Assembly (NCBI GenBank): GCA_963931575.1
Contig: OZ007029.1
Coordinates: 310,001-374,000 of the forward strand
Length of the DNA stretch: 64,000 nt
Source of the DNA: Gastranaerophilus sp944325835
GTDB lineage: Bacteria > Cyanobacteriota > Vampirovibrionia > Gastranaerophilales > Gastranaerophilaceae
Direction: 5' to 3'
Shown one piece after another: positions 23,727 to 32,275 of the stretch; position 1 is the stretch's first letter; every line of letters begins with the position of its first letter. The notes under the pieces are model-generated. The model did no database searches, had not been told where the DNA came from, and saw only the letters and a list, made by a program, of their open reading frames with translations. The position numbers and the translations under genes were made by a program.

Positions 23727-24862
23727 TATTTTTTATCTGTTTTTTCAGGTGTTGCACCGAGCGGTTCGTTGGAATTCATTTCTTTTTGAATATCCTGTTT
23801 GATACCGTCCGGATCGTAGGATTTATCTACGTATTCAATTTTCGCGTTTTTCTTTAAGGATTCAATCAAACTGTCAATCGCTTTAACTTCTTTTTGAGCC
23901 TGAAGGAAGTTAGTGATTTCGTATTGAACCGCTTCGAACGGATATTGTCCGGCAGCCATTCTGTCTGTTACGTAGATAATGTGATAGCCGAATTTAGTTT
24001 GAACAACTTTCGGGTAGATGTTGCCCGGTTTTGTTGCGAAACTTGCACTGCTGAATTCCGGAACCATTTCAAACGCAGCGAAGAAACCTAAATCCCCGCC
24101 TTGTTGAGCGGAACTGTCATCAGAGTTATCTTTTGCAAATTTAGCAAAAACAGTTTTATCTATTTGAACTTTTTTCAATAATTCTTCTGCTCTTACTTTT
24201 CTTGCGGCAAGTTCTTCTTCAACTTTGCCTTTGATTTGAACGTCAGAAAGTTTTCTGTTTGCTTTATCTGCGCGGATAGCTTTTTCTATTTCATACGGGT
24301 TTGTTGAAATAAGAATGTGAGAAGCTCTTACTTTATCCGGATACTGGAATTTTTTGATATTTTCTTTATAGAATTTTCTCGCATCAGCTTCTGTTACAGG
24401 AGCTTTATCCAGCTGCATTGCAAGTTTTTTGATAAGTAATTCCTGTTTGAAATCTTTATTGAACTGGTCTTTTGAAATATTCTTTTGTTTCAAAAATTCG
24501 TTAAATCTTTCCTGAGAACCGATTTTGCTGATTAAATCTTCCATTGCAAGAGCGAGTTCGTCATCTGAAATTGTGATATCACGTTTTTTGCATTCTTCGT
24601 TAAGCAGTGATTTGATAATGAGTTCGTTAACCACTCTGTCTTTTGTCAACAGGTAAAGAAAATCGTTATTTGAATTTTTAATATCAACACCCATTTTTGT
24701 GAATGGTGAATTCTTAATTTGCATATTAATCGCTTCGTCAATAGCGCCGCGGGTAATCGGAACACCGTTAACCGTAATTGCGGTTTCTCCGTTTTTCAAT
24801 CCGCAACCGGCAAACAGGATTGCCGAAACGGCTAATGTCGTCAATATTTTTTTGCCTCTCAT
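23726..24862 (-). CDS. SurA/PrsA-like lipoprotein peptidyl-prolyl isomerase (PpiC type)
   Basis: 378 residues. The signal peptide ends in a lipobox (LFAGC), so the mature protein is a lipoprotein. A SurA-like N-terminal chaperone domain (ITVNGVPITRGAIDEAIN and onward) is followed by a parvulin rotamase domain at about residues 175-305, with RASHILIST, DNSDDSSAQQGGDLGFF and KTKFGYHIIYVTDR. It helps fold exported proteins. Its ATG overlaps the mfd stop by 4 bp (ATGA), so it is co-transcribed with mfd: an unusual but plain pairing. Confidence 0.93.
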   Translation of the reverse strand: MRGKKILTTLAVSAILFAGCGLKNGETAITVNGVPITRGAIDEAINMQIKNSPFTKMGVDIKNSNNDFLYLLTKDRVVNELIIKSLLNEECKKRDITISDDELALAMEDLISKIGSQERFNEFLKQKNISKDQFNKDFKQELLIKKLAMQLDKAPVTEADARKFYKENIKKFQYPDKVRASHILISTNPYEIEKAIRADKANRKLSDVQIKGKVEEELAARKVRAEELLKKVQIDKTVFAKFAKDNSDDSSAQQGGDLGFFAAFEMVPEFSSASFATKPGNIYPKVVQTKFGYHIIYVTDRMAAGQYPFEAVQYEITNFLQAQKEVKAIDSLIESLKKNAKIEYVDKSYDPDGIKQDIQKEMNSNEPLGATPEKTDKK

Positions 24863-27800
24863 TGTGCCTCCTTATATTCGTTACTGATTTTTTGTATTAT
24901 TGTGAAAAGTTCTGTCAGTTTATTATATATTTCCTGAAAATCAGAATATCTATTATCTAATAATAATATAGAATTGCCTTCTTGGCAAGTTGCGGGCGCA
25001 ATTGTATATTTTAATCCTCTGGAAAGCTGCGGAGGGAGTTTGCTCTGGATAATACTCCATTCAACTTTATTGAAAGGTGAATATATACGGATGTTTTCAG
25101 GGGTTTCACGGATTAATTTTATTTTGCACCTGCTTGCACTCAATCTTATTTTGATAAGTTTTATTAAGTTCTCAACGCTTTCGGGAGCTTTTGAGAACCT
25201 GTCCTGCCACTCGCTTATAATATAATCTAATTCAGTTTCGTTTTTAACATCAGCCAGACGTTTATATTCTATCATTTTTTGTTCTTTTGAGCCAACCCAG
25301 TCGTCAGGAATGAATGCAGTTACGTTGATGTCAACGATTGCCTGAACCTCTTCTTCTTTGTAATTGCCTTGAAGTTCCTGAACAGTTTGTTCAAGAAGTT
25401 CGCAGTAGGTGTCAAAACCGACATTAATCATGTGACCGTGCTGCTTTGTGCCTAAGATGTTGCCGACACCGCGGATTTCGACATCGCGCATAGCTATCTG
25501 GTAGCCGCTGCCGAGCGTTGTAAATTCTTTAATAGCTTTGAGCCGTTCGGTTGCTTCTTTTGTAATTTCTTTTGTGCGCTTATAAAGGCAATAGCAGTAA
25601 GCCTGTTTTTGCGAACGTCCGACACGTCCTCTTAGCTGGTAAAGCTGTGCAAGCCCGAAACGGTCGGCGTCATGGATTATCATTGTGTTTGCGTTTGGAA
25701 TATCTATGCCGTTTTCAATAATTGTTGTTGCAAGAAGAATGTCGTATTCGTGGTTGGCGAAGTCGATAATTACCTGCTCAAGCGCACCTTCATTCATCTG
25801 ACCGTGGCCTATGGCAATTCGGGCGTTCGGAACAAGCTGCTGGAGCTGGAGCTTCATTTCTTCAATTGTTTCAACTCGGTTATAAAGGTAGAAAACCTGT
25901 CCTTCCCTGTCAAGTTCGTGGATTATAGCGTTTTTAACGATATTTTCGTTCCAGTTGCCGACGTAGGTTTTAATCGGAAGTCTGTTTTTCGGCGGGGTGT
26001 TGATAACAGACATATCTTTAATCCCCGAAAGTGACATATAAAGGGTTCTCGGGATTGGTGTCGCGGACATACTTATGATATCAATGTTTTCTCGGAAACT
26101 TTTTAATTTTTCCTTGTGGCGTACGCCGAAACGGTGCTCCTCGTCGATTACCAGAAGCCCTAAATCTTTGAAAACGATATTGTCCTGCAAAAGTCTGTGC
26201 GTTCCGATAACTACATCGCACTCACCGGTTGCCATTTTTTTCAGAATTTCTTTTTGTTCTTTTGCGGATTTGAAGCGTGAGAGAAATTCCACGTTAACGC
26301 CGAACGGTTTAAATCTCTCTGAAATCGTCTGGTAGTGCTGGAGTGAAAGGATTGTTGTCGGCACGATAACGGCAGCTTGTTTGCCGGAGGTTACAGCTTT
26401 AAAAATCGCCCGCATCGCAACTTCTGTTTTGCCAAAGCCTACATCTCCGCAGATAAGTCTATCCATAGGGTTCGGGCTTTCCATATCGGCTTTGACTTCG
26501 TTAATTGCCCGCATCTGGTCAGGCGTTTCCGTGTATTCAAAAGCTTCCTCCATTTCAACCTGCCAGTTGTTGTCCGGTAAAAATTGAATTCCGGCTTTCA
26601 TTTTGCGTTTCGCGTAAAGTTTTAACAGGTCGTATGCAATAGTTTCGACTTCTTTTTTGACTTTTGTTTTAACATTATCCCAATCTTTGCCGCCCATTTT
26701 GGAAAGTTTCGGACGGATTGCGCCTGAGCCGCGGTAGCGGCAGAGCATGTTAATTTGTTCTGCCGGAATATAGAGTTTGTCAGCGCCTGCGTATTCGATT
26801 GTCAGATAATCCTTCATCTGACCGTCAAATGCTTCGCGGGTTAAGCCTTTGTAAATCCCGATTCCGTGGACTGAATGAACTACGTATTCGCCCTCTTTTA
26901 TATCATTGATACTTTCGATATATTCCGCTTTTTCTTTGTAGTAGCTGCGTTTTGTTGTTGTAATTTCCTTGCTTCTTTTGTTGAAAAGCTCGCGGTCTGT
27001 AAGGATTACAAACTTAAATTCCTCAATCTCAGTACCGAAACTTGCAATAGCCGGAATGTATTCCATATCAAAAATATTCTGCTCTGCAAGAAGTTCCTTG
27101 ACCCTTTCCGGAAAATCCGTTGCAATAACTATTTGATACCCTTTTTTAGAGTGAATAAATTCCGCGATTTTTTCAATATTAGCCTCAAAGTTTGGTATGA
27201 CAGAGGAATTAAATTCCACAACTTCTTCAAACTCCGCGTTAAGGAAGTTATCCATTGCAACTCGTACAAACATCGCAATTTTATTCCTAAAATCTTCGCT
27301 TGAGAAATGATTAAAGGTGTTCAGCGGAACTTTGTATTCCGTATCTGCGTTTTCGCGCAGCTGTTTTACAAAATTTTCTTCAAAGTATTCGTATTTTGCA
27401 AGAACTTCTTCGCTCTCATCAAAAACCAGCGTGTAGTCCTTGAGATAGTCAAGAACGCTTACAAAATCATCGCTGAACAGGCTTTGATAAACTTCAATTC
27501 CTTCAAAATATCCCTCTTCTTCCTCTGAAATTTTAACGGTTTCGTCAATGATAAATTTATACATTGGAAGAATTTCTGCTGAGTCTATCTTTTCAATACT
27601 TTTCTGGGTTTCGTTGTTGAAGTAGCGTAAATCAACAACTTCATCTCCCCAGAGTTCAATTCTCAGGGCGTGGCTGTCCAGAGAAAAAATGTCGATAATG
27701 TCGCCGCGGATACTGAATTCTCCGATATCGCTCACCATAGTTGAGCGTTTGTAGCCAAGACGTACAAATTTTTCGGCAAGCTCTTTTAAATCAAGGCTGT

Positions 27801-28215
27801 CGCCTTTTTTAACAACAATTTTATTCTCATCAAAGAATTTCGGCGCCGGAAATTTTTCAAGAAAAACTTTCACCGGTGCGATTACGACCTCCGGCGCCTC
27901 GCGCAGAACCTTTATCTGTTCGGCGTAATCGTACTTGTTTGAAGAAATTTCCTCATACATTGAAATATTCTGGTATGGCAAAATCCTTGCATCAATATCA
28001 AAAGCTTTGTGCAAATCGTTCTGATATTTAAGAGCATTCTGCTCTGACGCCGTGATAAAAAGGATTTTGCGCTTAGTCAGACGTTTAATCCTGTCGAGCA
28101 AAATAAGTCTTGAAAACGAAGTTAATCCGGAAACATAGAACGACAAATTGCACGACAAATTTCGTGCAAAGTTCATATAAACCGGATTATTCCCTCCTTT
28201 AGTCAGATTAAGCAT
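24859..28215 (-). CDS. mfd: Transcription-repair coupling factor Mfd
   Basis: 1118 residues, close to the family norm. In order: UvrB-homology region at the N-terminus (FITASEQNALKYQN…LPYQNISMYEEIS), the RNA-polymerase-interacting CarD-like domain (GEYVVHSVHGIGIYKG), then a superfamily-2 translocase with CGDVGFGKTEVAMRA (Walker A), VIDEEHRFGV (DExH), SMSATPIPRTL, and a C-terminal helicase lobe with QLRGRVGRSQKQAYCY, ending in the regulatory TRCF domain. It removes stalled RNA polymerase at DNA damage and recruits UvrA. Downstream partner ppiC overlaps; the 110-aa gene lies 15 bp upstream. Confidence 0.97.
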   Translation of the reverse strand: MLNLTKGGNNPVYMNFARNLSCNLSFYVSGLTSFSRLILLDRIKRLTKRKILFITASEQNALKYQNDLHKAFDIDARILPYQNISMYEEISSNKYDYAEQIKVLREAPEVVIAPVKVFLEKFPAPKFFDENKIVVKKGDSLDLKELAEKFVRLGYKRSTMVSDIGEFSIRGDIIDIFSLDSHALRIELWGDEVVDLRYFNNETQKSIEKIDSAEILPMYKFIIDETVKISEEEEGYFEGIEVYQSLFSDDFVSVLDYLKDYTLVFDESEEVLAKYEYFEENFVKQLRENADTEYKVPLNTFNHFSSEDFRNKIAMFVRVAMDNFLNAEFEEVVEFNSSVIPNFEANIEKIAEFIHSKKGYQIVIATDFPERVKELLAEQNIFDMEYIPAIASFGTEIEEFKFVILTDRELFNKRSKEITTTKRSYYKEKAEYIESINDIKEGEYVVHSVHGIGIYKGLTREAFDGQMKDYLTIEYAGADKLYIPAEQINMLCRYRGSGAIRPKLSKMGGKDWDNVKTKVKKEVETIAYDLLKLYAKRKMKAGIQFLPDNNWQVEMEEAFEYTETPDQMRAINEVKADMESPNPMDRLICGDVGFGKTEVAMRAIFKAVTSGKQAAVIVPTTILSLQHYQTISERFKPFGVNVEFLSRFKSAKEQKEILKKMATGECDVVIGTHRLLQDNIVFKDLGLLVIDEEHRFGVRHKEKLKSFRENIDIISMSATPIPRTLYMSLSGIKDMSVINTPPKNRLPIKTYVGNWNENIVKNAIIHELDREGQVFYLYNRVETIEEMKLQLQQLVPNARIAIGHGQMNEGALEQVIIDFANHEYDILLATTIIENGIDIPNANTMIIHDADRFGLAQLYQLRGRVGRSQKQAYCYCLYKRTKEITKEATERLKAIKEFTTLGSGYQIAMRDVEIRGVGNILGTKQHGHMINVGFDTYCELLEQTVQELQGNYKEEEVQAIVDINVTAFIPDDWVGSKEQKMIEYKRLADVKNETELDYIISEWQDRFSKAPESVENLIKLIKIRLSASRCKIKLIRETPENIRIYSPFNKVEWSIIQSKLPPQLSRGLKYTIAPATCQEGNSILLLDNRYSDFQEIYNKLTELFTIIQKISNEYKEAQ

Positions 28216-28229
28216 TTTTTGATTTCTTA

Positions 28230-28562
28230 TTAAGAATTAGGGCTTTCGTATTCTATACCTATCTCTTTAAGAGCCTTGATAAAATTTTGGGCACACACTC
28301 TCTGCGCTTCAGGCGGAACAATACGGAGAATTTCAATTGTCTTAGAAATTACGGGATCTTTGTCATACCAGCGGTTGTTGGCATTTACAGGTTTTACCAT
28401 TGCATAAAACTTGTCGATTGTTTCTTTGGAAACTTTTTCTTCAATTTTTTGCAAAAAGATTTCAGCCTGTGCTCTTAATTCGGTCTGGTAATTTCTCAAT
28501 AGTTCAACTACTTCTAATAACAACGGGTCATGATCATACCAACGTTTATAAGTAGGATTCAT
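28230..28562 (-). CDS. Hypothetical protein with two RWYDxDP repeats (110 aa)
   Basis: Not recognised. It contains an internal duplication: KRWYDHDPLLLEVVELLRN near residue 6 and NRWYDKDPVISKTIEILRI near residue 62, each followed by a helical segment (RAQAEIFLQKIEE / RVCAQNFIKALKE). Such a duplicated small helical unit suggests a protein-binding adaptor. It overlaps the 3' end of murA by 17 bp and precedes mfd by 15 bp on the same strand, so it belongs to the murA-mfd-ppiC transcript. Confidence 0.8.
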   Translation of the reverse strand: MNPTYKRWYDHDPLLLEVVELLRNYQTELRAQAEIFLQKIEEKVSKETIDKFYAMVKPVNANNRWYDKDPVISKTIEILRIVPPEAQRVCAQNFIKALKEIGIEYESPNS

Positions 28563-29865
28563 TGCGTGTGTCCTCCGTCAGAATTACAGGGGATACCTCC
28601 TGTACTCTCTCAATCTTTCCACCTAACAATTGTATCTTACTTTCAAATTTTTCGTATCCTCTATCTATATGATATAAGTTTTTTACCTCGGAATTTCCTT
28701 CTGCCATAAGTGCCGCGACGACAAGTGACGCTCCCGCTCTCAGATCGCTAGCCGAAAGTGTTGCGCCGGAAAGCTTTTTGACGCCTTTGATGATTGCGTG
28801 GTTTCTGTCCTGATGAATATCCGCGCCCATTCTGCGGAGTTCAGGCACCTGCATAAAGCGGTTTTCGTAAAGGCTTTCGGTTATAATCCCGACGCCGTTT
28901 GCAGTAACTAAAAGCGCCATTGCCATTGATTGTAAATCCGTCGGGAATCCCGGATAAGGCTGGGTTACAAAGTTTATTGAGTTAAGTCTGTTGCGGCAGC
29001 TTACTTCAATGGAGGTCGGGTCAACAAGTTTAATATTTGCACCCATTTTAATCAATTTATTGGTGAAAAATGTCAAATGTGCAGGGAAAATATCTCTTAT
29101 AACGGCTTTGCCGCGGGTTCCGACAATCATACTCATAAACGTTCCGGCTTCAATTCTGTCCGGAATAGTTGTGTATTCAACAGGATGTAATCGTTCTAAT
29201 TTAACACCGTTTATCGTGATTTCGGAAGTGCCTGCACCGATTACTTCTGCGCCGATTGCGTTAAGAAAGTTTGCAAGATCTACAATTTCAGGTTCCTGCG
29301 CTGCGTTCTGGATATGCGTGGAACCTTCTGCCAGAACCGCTGCAAGCATAATGTTTTCTGTTGCGCCGACTGACGGAATATCAAGATAAACATCGCCGCC
29401 GGTGAGTTTTGACGCTTTTGCATGAACATATCCATTTTCAATTTTCATCTTTGCGCCAAGGGTTTCCAGACCTTTAATATGGAAATCTACTCTTCTTTCG
29501 CCGATTGCACATCCCCCGGGAAGCGCAACAACAGCTTCTCTGCAACGGGATACCAGAGCGCCGAGAACAATAAAAGATGCTCTCATTTTGCTTACCAGTT
29601 CATACTTTGCGGTAATGCTGGTAATTTCAGTTGCATCAATCACAACGGTTTTCTCAACCTTATTGTAATCTATTTTTATGCCCATTTGACGGATAACTTC
29701 AAGCATAATTTCAACATCCGTCAATTCCGGCACATTATGAATTTTAACAGGCCCCGGAACCAGAATTGCTGCAGCCATGAGCTTTAAAACAGAGTTTTTA
29801 GCCCCGCCGATTGAAACTTCACCCCTTAAAGGATTCCCGCCTTTTATACAAAACTTTTCGCTCAA
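28546..29865 (-). CDS. murA: UDP-N-acetylglucosamine 1-carboxyvinyltransferase
   Basis: 439 residues. First committed step of peptidoglycan synthesis: transfers enolpyruvate from PEP to UDP-GlcNAc. Marks: GGNPLRGEVSIGGAKNSVLKLMAA (N-term), VSKMRASFIVLGAL, and the loop ALPGGCAIGERRVDFH carrying the catalytic Cys that fosfomycin attacks, then AGTFM and FPTDLQSMAMAL. A TTG start at 29865 has SD GGAGG 6 bp upstream, and the sequence from there matches the family; the longer frame to 29907 would add 14 Tyr/Ile-rich residues with no SD. Confidence 0.95.
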   Translation of the reverse strand: MSEKFCIKGGNPLRGEVSIGGAKNSVLKLMAAAILVPGPVKIHNVPELTDVEIMLEVIRQMGIKIDYNKVEKTVVIDATEITSITAKYELVSKMRASFIVLGALVSRCREAVVALPGGCAIGERRVDFHIKGLETLGAKMKIENGYVHAKASKLTGGDVYLDIPSVGATENIMLAAVLAEGSTHIQNAAQEPEIVDLANFLNAIGAEVIGAGTSEITINGVKLERLHPVEYTTIPDRIEAGTFMSMIVGTRGKAVIRDIFPAHLTFFTNKLIKMGANIKLVDPTSIEVSCRNRLNSINFVTQPYPGFPTDLQSMAMALLVTANGVGIITESLYENRFMQVPELRRMGADIHQDRNHAIIKGVKKLSGATLSASDLRAGASLVVAALMAEGNSEVKNLYHIDRGYEKFESKIQLLGGKIERVQEVSPVILTEDTRNESYL

Positions 29866-29971
29866 TTCCGCCTCCGAAATACTTATTATATATCTATAAT
29901 AATACAATCAAGAGATTTTTATGCAAAAAGATTAAATAATGTTACGAAATCCTATATTATCGCCTTTTTCT

Positions 29972-30190
29972 GTCCGAGAAAGACTCGCGCCCGGCTGAGC
30001 CGGAGCCATACTTGTATCAATCGCTACTGAGAGCGTATGAGCCAAATGCGGAAGCCGCTCAGTGGCCGAGTCTTTTGAGTGGCGTATTAGACAGCACTCT
30101 GCCGAGAAAAACAGTCCAGTGAACTGTTTTTCGAGAGGGAAGCGCGCGGCTCGCGGTTCAGCGAGGCGATGCGGCGGAGAACTGCTTTTT
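29972..30190 (+). repeat. Dispersed structured element, copy 3
   Basis: Left end GTCCGAGAAAGACTCGCG; its stem AAGACTCG pairs with CGAGTCTT after the GAGCCGG…GGCCGA segment. It carries the conserved linker TTTTGAGTGGCGTATTAGACAG, one GAAAAACAGT/ACTGTTTTTC hairpin, and the right end GCGGCGGAGAACTGCTTT. The right end supplies the last codons of the gene at 30158-30574. Confidence 0.85.
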
Positions 30191-30574
30191 CTTCTTTATA
30201 AAATATTGATTAAGTATAGCTTCCTGCGTCGCGCCTGTTTGGTTTTGTGCGGCTTCTTTCTTTTCCTGAAATTCAGGGCTCTTTTCTTCCTCGTTCTTTG
30301 CTTGCAGGGTCGCTTTAATCTGTTCAATTTCGGCGGATGAAATTGTTATGTAATCGGATTTATTAACGCTCCCCTTGCCGTCAGAACCCAGTTCGGCCTT
30401 TAATTGTTTCATCTCATATTCGCGTAGTTTTGCCTTGTCGCTTGCCTTGTTGCCGCTCGGAGTTATGCCCAGGGCCAGAAGTTTTTCTATTATTCGTTTG
30501 TATTCTTCGTCGATGCCTGAGCCTGCTGAAACACTCGATACACTATTCACAGATATGTTTGATGAGATATTCAT
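30158..30574 (-). CDS. Hypothetical protein whose C-terminus is encoded by a dispersed element
   Basis: 138 residues; starts MNISSNISVNSVSSVSAGSG, a Ser/Asn-rich leader like those of the other leader-bearing proteins here, then helical and Lys/Glu/Gln rich. The last residues (QFSAASPR) and the stop come from copy 3 of the dispersed element, so the original C-terminus may have been replaced. Not recognised; no SD is obvious. Confidence 0.55.
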   Translation of the reverse strand: MNISSNISVNSVSSVSAGSGIDEEYKRIIEKLLALGITPSGNKASDKAKLREYEMKQLKAELGSDGKGSVNKSDYITISSAEIEQIKATLQAKNEEEKSPEFQEKKEAAQNQTGATQEAILNQYFIKKKKQFSAASPR

Positions 30575-30672
30575 AATATATTTATCGGCGAGGTGTTACT
30601 ACGGCTTTAGTAAAATTAAGAAATGTAAATTATATCTTATTTATATGTTATATATATAATATGTATGGGTAT

Positions 30673-30764
30673 TATAATAGTATAAACCATTTTCTTTTTC
30701 TTTATTTTCTCCTACACACTAACCTTTTACCAAATATGATTTAGCCGTGAAAGCGGCTTTTTTC
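30673..30764 (+). ncRNA. Candidate small RNA (promoter-like -10 and terminator, no ORF)
   Basis: A perfect TATAAT (30673-30678) is followed 65 bp later by a terminator (AGCCGT-GAAA-GCGGCT, then six T, 30743-30764). No gene on the + strand lies between. The -35 is poor. Predicted RNA of about 80 nt starting near 30685. Confidence 0.3.
30743..30764 (+). terminator. Rho-independent terminator without an upstream gene
   Basis: AGCCGTGAAAGCGGCT followed by TTTTTT on the plus strand; no plus-strand gene lies upstream for more than 7 kb. Confidence 0.7.
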
Positions 30765-30780
30765 TTGCCCGAAATTTGAT

Positions 30781-30900
30781 GTCCGAGAAAGTTTCGCGAT
30801 AAGGAACGTGAGCGAAACTTTTGAGTGGCGTATTAGACAGCGAAGTCGCGGGTTGACCTGCGAGAGCAGGGCAAGCAGGCGACGGAGAACTGCTTTATTT
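30781..30900 (+). repeat. Dispersed structured element, copy 4
   Basis: 120 bp. Left stem AAGTTTCGC pairs with GCGAAACTT across GATAAGGAACGTGA; conserved linker TTTTGAGTGGCGTATTAGACAGC; right part GTCGCGGGTTGACC…GGCGACGGAGAACTGCTTTATTT. Almost identical to copy 7 at 56460. Confidence 0.9.
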
Positions 30901-30962
30901 AGAGTCAACCGTGGCAGTGTCTGTGTATATCCTTAGTCACTTCAAGAAACTTAATAAACAAC

Positions 30963-30991
30963 TTGTAAAGACCGGATGGCTATGTTACACT
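30963..30991 (+). promoter_or_regulatory. Promoter of the LysM protein gene
   Basis: TTGTAA (30963-30968), 17-bp spacer, TACACT (30986-30991), 32 bp before ATG 31023. Confidence 0.55.
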
Positions 30992-31022
30992 TGAGGCAGG
31001 AAATTAAATTGGGGATGTGTGA

Positions 31023-31565
31023 ATGAAAAGTACTACTATCAGAAGATCAAATTTATCCAAAGAGAAAATGGCGGTTTTGGAAGCCTTGAAAAAGTACAAA
31101 AATGATGAATCAGATTATGCTCCTAATGTTTACATAAGACCTGCAGAAATTCACAATGAAAAAAAAGAAGAACTTGATTTGTTGTGGAGAAATTTTAAAC
31201 TTCAGGATATTCATACAGGCGAAAATACTCCTAAAATCTATATCGCAGCAGGAATTGCAGCTGCTGTGCTTCTAGTTGGTGCGCTTACGATGACTGCATT
31301 TTTTGCCCACAGTGTAGGCAGCAGTAATGATATTGCAGCTGAAACAGGTGCTTTCGGAATTATACCTGCTTCTGAACAAAATGAAGAAACTGTTTCCAAA
31401 AACGAAACTTATATCGTTCAAAGCGGCGATACAATTGAAAAGATTTTAATCCGTTTTTACGGTAAATATACCAAAAATTCCGAATCCACACTTATGAAAG
31501 CAAATAATATGACTAATCCGAACAAACTTTCTATTGGTCAGGAATTGATTATCCCGATGAATTAA
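31023..31565 (+). CDS. Membrane-anchored LysM-domain protein
   Basis: 180 residues. A soluble, charged N-terminus (~70 residues, probably cytoplasmic) precedes one transmembrane segment (YIAAGIAAAVLLVGALTMTAFFA, ~74-96), a short linker and a C-terminal LysM domain (YIVQSGDTIEKILIRFYG to PNKLSIGQELIIP, ~135-179), which binds GlcNAc in peptidoglycan. The layout is a bitopic inner-membrane protein reaching the wall. Own promoter and a strong terminator make it monocistronic. Confidence 0.88.
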   Translation: MKSTTIRRSNLSKEKMAVLEALKKYKNDESDYAPNVYIRPAEIHNEKKEELDLLWRNFKLQDIHTGENTPKIYIAAGIAAAVLLVGALTMTAFFAHSVGSSNDIAAETGAFGIIPASEQNEETVSKNETYIVQSGDTIEKILIRFYGKYTKNSESTLMKANNMTNPNKLSIGQELIIPMN

Positions 31566-31568
31566 TAA

Positions 31569-31598
31569 AAAAGACGGGTATCAAACCCGTCTTTTTTG
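31569..31598 (+). terminator. Terminator of LysM gene
   Basis: AAAAGACGGGTATCAAACCCGTCTTTTTT, immediately after the stop. Confidence 0.9.
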
Positions 31599-31607
31599 TA
31601 TTTGCAA

Positions 31608-31772
31608 CTCGTTTCGCTCCTGCGAACCGACACCGCGAGCACCGGCTTACGCGGCTCCTGACAAAATTTAAGCGGGTGTTGATAACACCCGCAAATTTTG
31701 AAACGTCGCTGATATTGTGCTCGCCTGCTCGTTTCGCTCCCGCGAACCGACACCGCGAGCACCGGCTTACGC
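31608..31772. repeat. Composite repeat: A unit - hairpin - A unit (first copy)
   Basis: Two direct 45-bp units (31608-31652 and 31728-31772; each CTCGTTTCGCTCC-GCGAACCGACACCGCGAGCACCGGCTTACGC with one mismatch) bracket a hairpin AGCGGGTGTTGATAACACCCGC. It abuts the stop of the coiled-coil gene at 31774. A reverse copy of the whole arrangement lies at 44673-44830. Confidence 0.8.
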
Positions 31773-31773
31773 A

Positions 31774-32160
31774 TTATGATACTGAGCCGTACGTAAAATC
31801 TTTCTTGATATTGTTGGAAAGTAGTTTTATCCAGTTTTCTTTGTATGTCGTAATTTCATTCAATTGTGTTTCTAGCTCGTTCTTTTGTACCTCCAGATTG
31901 GATTCCCAGGACTCTAATCTCGCAAGGTCAAGTTCGTGCTCGTTTTCAATAAGTTCAATCAAGTCATAATACATGTCAGGATCTTGCTCGTAGTATTCAT
32001 AGTAATAATTCTGAACCTGTTCATTGTATTGTTGTTGTTTCGATGCATAAGAACGGGTCGCAGATGCCGTATTCATCATTACTGTTGACAGCTTTTCGTT
32101 AACGGCCGTTTCTTGTTTTGTGTAGCTTAATAACATTTCTTGTAAATTTGCAATAGCCAT
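31774..32160 (-). CDS. Coiled-coil hypothetical protein (128 aa)
   Basis: Starts MAIANLQEMLLSYTKQ and is helical throughout, with a Tyr-rich segment (QNYYYEYYEQDPDMYYDL) in the middle. The C-terminal half (LARLESWESNLEVQKNELETQL to KENWIKLLSNNIKKDFTYG) resembles the C-terminal coiled coil of the MGMAASQAR family, including an Ile-x3-Phe pattern near the end. No signal peptide. Alone between repeats and uvrC. Function unknown. Confidence 0.65.
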   Translation of the reverse strand: MAIANLQEMLLSYTKQETAVNEKLSTVMMNTASATRSYASKQQQYNEQVQNYYYEYYEQDPDMYYDLIELIENEHELDLARLESWESNLEVQKNELETQLNEITTYKENWIKLLSNNIKKDFTYGSVS

Positions 32161-32241
32161 AATCGCGCCCTCTCATTTTTTCTCTTCTTGTATATATATA
32201 AAGTATTTCTAAAACGCCCAAATTCAAAAAGGTTTAAATTC

Positions 32242-32269
32242 TTTACAATTGTTAACAATATGCTATAAT
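32242..32269 (+). promoter_or_regulatory. uvrC promoter
   Basis: TTTACA (32242-32247), 16-bp spacer, extended -10 TGCTATAAT (hexamer 32264-32269). Predicted +1 is the A of the uvrC ATG at 32276. Confidence 0.65.
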
Positions 32270-32275
32270 CTATTT

